The position numbers and the translations under genes are program-made. From an uncultured Sphingomonadaceae bacterium (GTDB taxonomy: Bacteria; Pseudomonadota; Alphaproteobacteria; Sphingomonadales; Sphingomonadaceae), in assembly GCA_937996655.1 (NCBI GenBank), contig CALKUK010000011.1, positions 434,001 through 498,000 on the forward strand: a stretch of DNA of 64,000 bases, given 5' to 3'. The notes below the pieces were generated by a model. It was given only the letters and a program-made list of their open reading frames with translations. It was not told where the DNA came from and ran no database searches. Below, piece after piece: positions 53,901-61,500 of this stretch. Position 1 is the stretch's first letter. Each line of letters begins with the position of its first letter.

Positions 53901-54123
53901 TGTTAGCCACTGGCAGGTCCCGTCTGCTGCGACCAGCGCCCTAATGTCTGCGATGTTCAACGTCATGGGGGGGGCAAAGACAACCTCGGTCGATGCGGCT
54001 TTGCGGGCGGCTCAGGCGCGCCTCTTTAATACCCCCGCGACAGCGCATCCCTTCTTCTGGGCTGCGTTCGTCGTGATGGGCGATGGCCTTGCCACGCCGC
54101 TTGCGGAAGAGGCGCAGCCATGA
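50992..54123 (+). CDS. Exported TPR-CHAT protein (caspase-like)
   Basis: The 1043-residue frame carries a hydrophobic segment (RSLGQILAALLVAAGPVEVRA, about residues 47-67) that reads as a signal peptide or anchor; a start at TTG 51127 would make it N-terminal. TPR-like helical repeats follow (about 230-500), then a coiled coil (about 570-630) and a C-terminal CHAT domain (about 730-1040). The CHAT catalytic pair is present: His887 in YFATHG and Cys940 in SACNTA. CHAT proteins are caspase-like peptidases; some cut partner proteins after a trigger. It overlaps the next gene by four bases and leads the operon that ends in a giant adhesin, a natural candidate substrate (inference). Confidence 0.87.
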   Translation: MRAWGQMRVGREPEWLDTKGVRAVPFRRSAEADEWPCLSRPRSRLLRSLGQILAALLVAAGPVEVRAATDASAALPVKTLLGETCTTQVSQAAPLARILPTDRTLLCAGLESGSLSYALVAAQSGNLADIYASSRQRSLIDKRLECEAGRLTKDRATDALTFACRQRSDGWPVVVLARVDSKVLSVGEGPASAYPVLRHLFGLPALTGSDSEQANQVRALWSTPIKIGSGADQTAIKALLRQARTASGQSDYGVAEAGFRHALELQIRIFGEDDLATNDILMDLAMSVSAQGRHDEAEALLNRAAQIVEKSPKAADRARLTEYRAFIAANMRDYDSALAQARATTAQWRAIVAQAASTSGAPGMPMAGGSAEAEAELAMALNLEAGMLLRTGDVTSAYASVGEAMLGIKKAEGEPRWWEADVLVTLGNVSSAQGRLSAAEAYLKRAITIRQQVFGEGVATLQARIALARAYQAEHMSVSAIIVFREAMAVAKTLPKSSVPFSAEDIIPFFDAVVEEAGNYDDPKARLGLYAEVFDAVQLTRSPLFDRSMALTSARRSAADPELAGLLHQLEVATQKERELRVQLATEQSLLVQERSAAAEDQYAANIAVQEKVIADLRQDLAKKFPNFSAMNDVNVPKVDDVRSRLREDEGLLSFVIGRDRSFAQLMTKNGISLAAIPAGEAALQDAVARLRRGLEIQGKSVNDFDLGAAHDLYKTLFGGLTGDLAQIKRLVVVPAGPLANLPFALLVARPPLANQYVSAHWMAKDLDVSYSPTMASFVSLRSTRLTGRHPRTLLALGNPVLAPRSPVRQLAPIEVKIGDDCGANGIVPASLLRSLSSLPDTEREIGDVARILRADKRDVLLGAQANEAAFRDRNLANYRILYFATHGLLPSELKCQAQPGVVLTPPAQTPTSAELDGLLDAGEISSLSIPAELVVLSACNTAASGKANGGESLSGLAAAFFQAGARSLVVSHWQVPSAATSALMSAMFNVMGGAKTTSVDAALRAAQARLFNTPATAHPFFWAAFVVMGDGLATPLAEEAQP

Positions 54124-54881
54124 TCCGATTCCGGGACATTTTATCACTTGTGGTTTGCGGATTTTTGACAGGGCAAGCCTGTTTTGCAGCGCCCATGACC
54201 GTGGTGGATGCGCGCGGCGGCGGTCTTCGTCCCGGGATGCGGGTCGACGGTGCTTCGAAAATCCAGTTGAAGGACGGGGAGCGTGTGACGCTGATTGGAG
54301 CTGATGGCCGGGCGATCACGCTCCGCGGTGTCTATGCGGGCGTCATCGCCAAAGGCGGCGGGGGCGGGACACAAAACCCACGTGCCGCGCTGGCCGCACT
54401 CATTTCAACCCGCAATGACCGGGCAAGCCAAGTCGGGGCCATACGCGCCGGTGCCAATGCAGTCCCGCTGCCGGACCCTTGGCTCATTGATATTTCCCGC
54501 CCCGGCGCCCGCTGCATCCGCGAAGGGGAACGCCCTATCTGGTGGCGTCCTGACGCAACCGCGCAAACACCGTTTACCGTTTATCCGATTGACCGCTCTT
54601 GGCGGGCTGATTTTGCTTGGCAGGCTGGGCAGGACACTATGGCTGCGCCTGATCTTGCCAAGCTGGACGGTGTGAAGACCTTCCTGATCGCTGTTCCTGG
54701 GCAGGATAATGCCATCAGCATCAACATGATCCCAAAGGACGTGACGGACCCCTTGGTGCTTAGTTCTTGGATGTTGGAAAAGGCCTGCGTCCAGCAGGCG
54801 GACGCCTATTTCCGGTTGATCCAGAAAGAGCTTGATCAACCTCAATCTCAACCGACGCCTTCGGCAAGGACTTCTGAATGA
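54120..54881 (+). CDS. Exported protein of unknown function in the CHAT-adhesin operon
   Basis: The 253-residue protein has a clear signal peptide (about 1-23, ending CFA-AP). A short beta-rich region follows (about 25-70, LKDGERVTLIGADGRAITLRGVYAG), vaguely like a FecR-type beta domain, then a Gly-rich linker near 77 and a second domain with two Cys (about 137 and 229) and several Trp. I do not recognise the family. It is locked between the CHAT and CHASE2 genes by four-base overlaps, so it likely serves the same envelope process. Confidence 0.75.
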   Translation: MIRFRDILSLVVCGFLTGQACFAAPMTVVDARGGGLRPGMRVDGASKIQLKDGERVTLIGADGRAITLRGVYAGVIAKGGGGGTQNPRAALAALISTRNDRASQVGAIRAGANAVPLPDPWLIDISRPGARCIREGERPIWWRPDATAQTPFTVYPIDRSWRADFAWQAGQDTMAAPDLAKLDGVKTFLIAVPGQDNAISINMIPKDVTDPLVLSSWMLEKACVQQADAYFRLIQKELDQPQSQPTPSARTSE

Positions 54882-56842
54882 GCAAGGCCCAAAGACAGGT
54901 ATTGTCTGCGGCACTGATCGCCCTTTTGGCGGCGGTGATGGCTGTGTGCGCGGTTCGGTATTTCTCTCCGCTCACCAATCTTGAAAACAAGATGGCCGAT
55001 ATCCGTGTGGCGGCCATGCAGAAGCCGATGGAGCCTTCCAAGGACGTTGTCGTCGTTGCGATCAACGAAGATACGTTGACGGCCTTTCCCTATCGTTCTC
55101 CGGTGGATCGTGGCTTTTTGGCGGACCTGATTTCGCAATTGTCGGCAAAGGGTGCAAAGGTCATCGGGGTCGACGTTATTGTGGACCAGCCGACTGAGCC
55201 GGAAAAGGACGCGCGGCTCAAGGCTGTTCTCGATACGACGCCCACACCGCTGTTCATGAGCTACACATCGTCACCAAGCATCGTCAATCAGGACCAACTC
55301 GCCTTCCTCAACGCCTTCGTCCGTCCAGACCAACGCGCCGAAGCCAACTTACTGTCAGATCCGTTTGATGGGCTTGTCCGCCGCATCAATCCGGGTGGGG
55401 AGATTCAAAAGGGCCGGTTGGTAGACACCGCAGCGCATCCCGCCGGCTTCGTGCGAAAGGCGTTGACCCTTCTCGGCCGCAAGTCACCGCTCACGCCGAC
55501 CGAGATCGCCTGGCGTCCGCGTCCGGACGCTGAGACCCAGCCTTTCCCAAGTTTTCCGGCTCAGTTCGTCTCCGTCCTTCCAGATGAGTTCTTCCGGGGG
55601 AAGATTGTCCTGATCGGAGCCGCGCTCTCCATCACAGACCGGCACCGGACGCCGCTTTCGATCATTGATGACGGGGATCAAGGCAACATGCCGGGCGTGT
55701 TCATTCAGGCGCATGGTATCAGCCAGATTCTGGAAGGCCGAGCGCCGCCAAAAATTCCATTGAAAGGAATTCTTGCGCTAACCCTCCTGTTCGCCGGCCT
55801 TGGGGTAGGGGTCAGCCTTTTCAAGCGCGGCATCGTGTTTAACGTTGGTGTCGGACTGGTGCTGGTGGGGTCCTATTGGGTCGGGTCTGTCCTTGGTTTT
55901 GGCTATGGCCTGCCGATGGTGCCGCTGATCGGGCCGTCCATCTCCTTTGCACTGTCGATCTGGATGATGGACGTATTCATCGGGCGGGCGGAGCGCAAGC
56001 AGCGTGAATTCGTCCAGGGCACCTTCTCCCGATACGTGTCGCCGGCCGTGGTCGATCAACTGGTCAAGAACCCAAGCTCTGTTGGCATTTCCGGTGACCG
56101 TCAGGAAGCGACCTTCATCTTCACCGACATTGCTGGCTTCACCACCACGTCTGAACAGATGGGTGCAGAAGAGCTTTCCGTCGTCCTCAACGAATATCTG
56201 GATGGCGCGTGCGATATCATCCTCAAATACGAAGGCACGATCGACAAGTTTATTGGCGATGCCATTATGGCCATCTTCAATGCCCCTATTCGGCAGGCAG
56301 ACCATGCCGAGCGTGCCATGCGCTGCGCGCTGGAATTAGATGCCTATGCCGAAGCATTCCGCAAGGACCGCAATGCCCGGGATATTCCCATCGGCGTAAC
56401 GCGGATCGGCATTCATACCGGTCAGGCGGTCATCGGCAATTTCGGCTCGCACTCCCGCATGGACTTCACTGCCTTGGGAGATACGGTCAACACCGCTGCC
56501 CGCACTGAGAGCGTGAACAAATATTTTGGCACGCGGGTATGTTGCACCGAAGATGCCGCCGGACGTTGCCCCAATTTGAAGTTCCGGCAGATCGGCGACA
56601 TTGTGCTCAAAGGTAAATTGACGCCCACAGCGCTGTTCAGCCCCATTGCAGAGACGGACGATCCTGCCCTGATTGAGGGCTATGCCGCGGCCTATGCCTT
56701 GTTGACCGCGGAAAGCTCGAGGGCTGAAGCTGCCTTCCGTAATTTGGCTAACGCGTTTCCAGCGGACCCCATCGTCAAGTTTCATATTGGGCGGATGGAC
56801 GGTGGCCTCATTTCGGCTCGGGTGGTGATGGATGACAAGTAA
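54878..56842 (+). CDS. CHASE2-domain class III adenylate cyclase
   Basis: The 654-residue protein has one N-terminal helix (about 8-28), a periplasmic CHASE2 sensor domain (about 30-295), three membrane helices (about 298-370) and a cytoplasmic cyclase domain (about 400-590). Both metal-binding Asp are present, Asp417 in FTDIAGF and Asp461 in FIGDAIMA, with adenine-type Lys (DKFIGD) and Asp (MDFTALGD) and the transition-state NTAAR. It should make cAMP in response to a periplasmic signal. It overlaps the upstream gene by four bases and the FhaC gene by eleven. Confidence 0.92.
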   Translation: MSKAQRQVLSAALIALLAAVMAVCAVRYFSPLTNLENKMADIRVAAMQKPMEPSKDVVVVAINEDTLTAFPYRSPVDRGFLADLISQLSAKGAKVIGVDVIVDQPTEPEKDARLKAVLDTTPTPLFMSYTSSPSIVNQDQLAFLNAFVRPDQRAEANLLSDPFDGLVRRINPGGEIQKGRLVDTAAHPAGFVRKALTLLGRKSPLTPTEIAWRPRPDAETQPFPSFPAQFVSVLPDEFFRGKIVLIGAALSITDRHRTPLSIIDDGDQGNMPGVFIQAHGISQILEGRAPPKIPLKGILALTLLFAGLGVGVSLFKRGIVFNVGVGLVLVGSYWVGSVLGFGYGLPMVPLIGPSISFALSIWMMDVFIGRAERKQREFVQGTFSRYVSPAVVDQLVKNPSSVGISGDRQEATFIFTDIAGFTTTSEQMGAEELSVVLNEYLDGACDIILKYEGTIDKFIGDAIMAIFNAPIRQADHAERAMRCALELDAYAEAFRKDRNARDIPIGVTRIGIHTGQAVIGNFGSHSRMDFTALGDTVNTAARTESVNKYFGTRVCCTEDAAGRCPNLKFRQIGDIVLKGKLTPTALFSPIAETDDPALIEGYAAAYALLTAESSRAEAAFRNLANAFPADPIVKFHIGRMDGGLISARVVMDDK

Positions 56843-58541
56843 ACGGCTCTCGAGGGCGCGGCGTCGCCTGGCTGCCGGCCGTCCTGCTATTATGGCAGGC
56901 CTTGCTGTCTTGCCCGCGACATCGGCTTATGCGCAGGTCATTCTGCCTCCGCAAAGCGACATCTCCCGCCAGCGGGTCGAGCCGATGCCGCTGCCATCCA
57001 ACGCCTTTGATTTCCGGATCCAAAGCCCCGAGAAGTCAGCCGTTCCGCGCGCCATTGATGAGGTGGAGTTTTCGGTTGCGTCGATCAAGGTGACCGGCGC
57101 CACCCATTTTTCTGCCGAGGTAGTCCATGCCTTTTTCGTGCCGCTGGAAGGCCGCAAGATCGTGTTGCAGGATCTGCGCGATGCGGCGCAAAAGCTTGAA
57201 GACCGCTATCGTGCCGAGGGCTTTTTCCTGACGCGGGTCTTCGTCGCCCCACAGAAAGTGGAAAATGGCGAACTGCAGGTTCAGGTGCTTGAAGGCTATA
57301 TCAAAGAGGTCTTCGTCGACGGACCCAATCCAGCCTCGACGCGTCTTGCCGAGGGCATCATAGGCCCCATTACCCAAAATCAGCCAACTCGGTTTTCTGA
57401 GCTTGAACGGCGAATGCTGATCCTCAACGATATGCCCGGCGTGACAGGCTCCACGGTCTTGCAGCAGGGGGGCGTGCCCGGTAGTTCGGAAATGCTCGTG
57501 ACATCCGGTCGCACGCCGGACCAATATCGGGCGACGTTCGCGAACACCTCGTCCCACATTTTAGGGCCTTTCTCCTATTCGCTGGGCGGGACGTTTTTCC
57601 AACCCCTGGGTCGACCCGGTGCACTGGATGTTACCTTGTCGGGGGCTGGCGCACACATGAAGGAATTGCGGTCTGCCAATGCCCGCTATGCTATGCCGCT
57701 TAATGCGCACGGGTTCATTGGGAGCATAGGCGGTCTGATCGCCTTTGCGCGTCCGGGGGGTGAGGTAGCAGCGTTGGATGTGCGCAGCAATGTGCTGTCC
57801 ATCAATGCTCGCGTCCGGGCACCGCTTCTGCGGTCTCGTCCCAATTCCATATATCTTGATCTTGGCTTGGCCCTTAATCGAAACAAGACGACCATCTTGG
57901 GTGATCTCATTTCGGATGACAGGAGCACAGTCGCCGAAGCAACGCTGAACTGGCAGCAAGCCAATTGGTTGAGCGGAGCTACCAACGTCTCGCTTTCCCT
58001 GTTTCAAGGACTTCCGTTGTTTGGCGCGAATGGTGCCGCTGCTGAGTTGGCGTCTGTCCGAGGATTTCAGCCGAAGTTTCAAAGGCTCGTCTACAGCCTG
58101 CAACGCATGCAGCGGTTCACGCCGCGCCTCTCCATGCAAGTCAATGTGCAGGGGCAGTATACGACGGATCGTTTGGCGTCTGGGGAGACGATCTCCTTTG
58201 GTGGGCCTTCAATTGGCCGGGGCTATGATCCTTCGCTAATCGGCGGCGAGCGCGGGCTTGGCGTCTCCGGAGAACTTCGATACGCGCTTCCATATGCTCT
58301 CCCTAAGCTTGTCGAGGGCATGCAACTCTATACCTTCGCGGATTCCGCCAGCGCGACGACGCTGGCTTATGATGTTGATCCAAAAGTGACGAACAAGATC
58401 AGTTCACTTGGACTTGGCGTCCGCATGGTGGTCTTCGGCAGGGTCAACCTTGACTTGCAAGGCGCGCAAGCCCGCAGGACTGTCGCCAACGATGAGCGCA
58501 ATGAAAAACGTTTCAATCTTAATGCACTGGTCGCTTTCTGA
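56832..58541 (+). CDS. ShlB/FhaC/HecB-type TPS outer-membrane transporter
   Basis: The 569-residue protein has a signal peptide (ending SAYA near residue 34), two POTRA-type domains (about 80-230, with VASIKVTGATHFS, then FFLTRVFVAPQKVENGELQVQVLEG) and a C-terminal 16-strand barrel region (about 240-569) ending with the typical aromatic residue (ALVAF). FhaC-type proteins export one large TpsA partner across the outer membrane; the partner is encoded immediately downstream with a one-base overlap. Confidence 0.93.
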   Translation: MTSKRLSRARRRLAAGRPAIMAGLAVLPATSAYAQVILPPQSDISRQRVEPMPLPSNAFDFRIQSPEKSAVPRAIDEVEFSVASIKVTGATHFSAEVVHAFFVPLEGRKIVLQDLRDAAQKLEDRYRAEGFFLTRVFVAPQKVENGELQVQVLEGYIKEVFVDGPNPASTRLAEGIIGPITQNQPTRFSELERRMLILNDMPGVTGSTVLQQGGVPGSSEMLVTSGRTPDQYRATFANTSSHILGPFSYSLGGTFFQPLGRPGALDVTLSGAGAHMKELRSANARYAMPLNAHGFIGSIGGLIAFARPGGEVAALDVRSNVLSINARVRAPLLRSRPNSIYLDLGLALNRNKTTILGDLISDDRSTVAEATLNWQQANWLSGATNVSLSLFQGLPLFGANGAAAELASVRGFQPKFQRLVYSLQRMQRFTPRLSMQVNVQGQYTTDRLASGETISFGGPSIGRGYDPSLIGGERGLGVSGELRYALPYALPKLVEGMQLYTFADSASATTLAYDVDPKVTNKISSLGLGVRMVVFGRVNLDLQGAQARRTVANDERNEKRFNLNALVAF

Positions 58542-61500
58542 TGTTGTCATCCCGCCGTTTCCGCTTGATGCTCTTGGGCGCCGTTAGCAGTACCGCTTTT
58601 ACAGCCGCGCATGCTGGTGACTTTTCTGTGCCAAGCGGCACAATTACTGGGGTTTTTTCCTCACAGAAATCCAATGGAGGAACACAAACGACGGTCACAC
58701 AGACGAGCGCGCGTGCAGTAATTAATTGGTCTGACTTATCCGTGGCATCCGGAGACACTCTGGAGTTTGTTCAACCTAATGCCAGTTCGATCACGCTCAA
58801 TCGTGTTGTTGGGCCATCGGGCGGTGGGGCGATTGTCCCGACACATATTGACGGAACGGTGCAGGCCAATGGACAGGTTTGGGTTCTGAACCCAGCCGGT
58901 GTGCTCGTCGGATCCGCCGGTCAGGTGAACGTCGCTGGCTTTCTGGCCACTACATTGGGCATCGCTGATGCGACTTTTGCTTCTGCCACCGACGCATTTA
59001 GCCTCACCGGGGAGAGCACGGCTTCGGTCGTCAATCAGGGTATCGTTACAGCTTCTGGCTATGCGGTATTTGCCGGACACCGTGTTGAAAATGCGGGCAT
59101 CGTGCAAGCTCAGCTTGGGACAGTGGCGCTTGGATCAGGGCGCGCAATGTCGATGTCTTTTTCCGCAGATAAACTCATTTCCTTCGTCGTGTCGGACCCT
59201 GCCACATCGCAAGGCAGCGGTGTCTTCAACACCGCCACGGGCCAGCTAATTGCGAATGGTGGGCGTGTTCTCATGACGGCGCGCGCCGCGTCAGCTGTTG
59301 CGGCGAACGTCATCAACAGCGCCGGCCTAGTGCAAGCAAACAGTGTCTCCTTGAAAAACGGCGAAATCACGCTGGATGCAGGCCCCACGGGCGACGTGAA
59401 TGTCTCCGGTACGCTCAATGCAAAGGGCACGGGATCGGGAGAAATTGGCGGCAACATTATTGTTACAGGCAAGAATGTTTTCGCGGCTCCTACAAGTCAA
59501 TTTCTGGCCGATGGTCAATCTGGCGGCGGCACGATTTCCCTTGGGCAACGACCTGCGCAGAGCGGCATGTCCTCTCCGACAAAGGTTTACGCACTTGGCG
59601 GATCGACTTTTGACGCAAGCGCGGGTGAAGTCGGCGCTGGTGGCCATATCACACTCCAGACAGATTATAACGACGCAGCCTCTTTCATCGGAGCCAATGG
59701 TAACTTCTACGCCAACGGCGGCCGCACCGGCGGTGTCGGTGGCACGATTGAGGCCTTTTTCTCCAACATCGACCTGTCAGGCGCGAATGCTGCTGCCACT
59801 GCGACGGGGGCGGGTGAAGCCGCACAATTGAAGTTCAATGCCAACAGCATTGTGATTTCGACTGGGTTAGGTGCGGGCACGGCTATTGTACCCGGCACCG
59901 CAACGGGCACCGGCGGCACGACGACGACGCTCGATGTTGTCGGGACGCTGACCCAGACGACCGTGCAAGATCTTCTCAACAGAGGTCAGCGTGTGTCGAT
60001 CAACGCGATCGGGGAAGGCGATGGCACCGGCAATATCCTGATCGCTGCACCCATCGCAAAGTCATCCGATCAAGATGCGTCGCTGAATTTTTCGGCAAGC
60101 AACAATATCGATCTCGTTTCCGGTGCGATCATATCCGCGGCAGGAGGATCGCTGAATCTGTCATTCTTGTCAGATCATAATGGCGATGGTCTCGGGCTGA
60201 CCCGGCTGGGCGCGAACATCTCTTTATTGTCAGGTTCTGCGCTGAATGACGGGCTAAATGGCGTAAAATATGATGGTTATTATGCGGACAACTATACGTT
60301 CTTTGCAAATGCGACGCCGCAGCCTGACCCGCGTTTTGCATTGCCCTTTACGGCGATCAATACCACGACGCCGGGCGTAAATTTTGACGATACATATTCG
60401 GTCAAATTCTTTGGGTATTTCAAGCCGCAGACAACAGGGGCCTATACATTTTCTACGACCAGCGATGATGCGTCGCAGCTTTTTCTTGGAAATTCTGGTC
60501 AATCCGTAAATGCGCTCCAATCGGATGTTTTTGCCGCGAACCCAGTGACGCCCTTGGTCAGTAATGGCGGTATCCATCCTGCTGCTGCTCAAATCGGCAC
60601 GACAAGCCAATCTCTCATTGCGGGACAATATTACCCCATTCTTGTTCTCTTTGGGGAAAACGGCTTCAGCGATGAAATTACGGTCAAATTTGGCCAGAGC
60701 GGGCAAACGTTAACCGACAATGGGCTTGGCAGTTACTATCACACGCCCAACGGCGAAATCGTCCGAAGGTCCAATCTCTCCTTTTCAGGCGATGTGGTTC
60801 TAAACAGCAATGTGAGCTTAGCCACGCAAGGTGATGTCCTTTTTGACGGAACCGTGAACAGCGCTACGGGTTCGGCATTCAACCTTAATGTCGACGCAGG
60901 ATCTGGCGCCTTATCCTTTGACGGTGACGTGGGGACCGGTAGTGCGCTTGCTGGACTGACCGCGAAGTCGGGCACTTTTCTCGCGGCCAAAATCACAGGC
61001 AACAACAGCGCCGAGTTGATGGTCGATACTGCAGGGGAAGCCGCCGTCTCTGGCATTGTGACGGGTGCGAAACTGACAAAGGCAGGAACCGGCACGCTCT
61101 CCTTGTCCAGCGACGCTAATGTCACGAACATTTCGATCGATGCGGGCCGATTGAGATCGCTGTCGGCGTCGGGCACAGCATTGCAAAGTGCCAATTCCAT
61201 CTTGATCGGCACAGGTGGTGTTCTCGATCTGACATCACCGCAAACGGCAAATGTGACGTCCATCAAATCACTGTCAGGGGCAGGGCGTGTCGACCTTGCC
61301 GCCGGAAAAACGCTCGATATTGTCAGCGGTTTGGCAACAGATAGCTTTGCGGGTGTCTTTTTGGGCCCGACATCAAGCACCGTCAAGGTGAGCGGCGGTA
61401 GCCTCGCTCTGACAGGCGACACTGGCTTCACAGGGCTGTTCAAGGTCGACGGCGCGACCCTCAAACTTGTGGGCGCGGGCAGCATTGCGAGTGCATCTGG

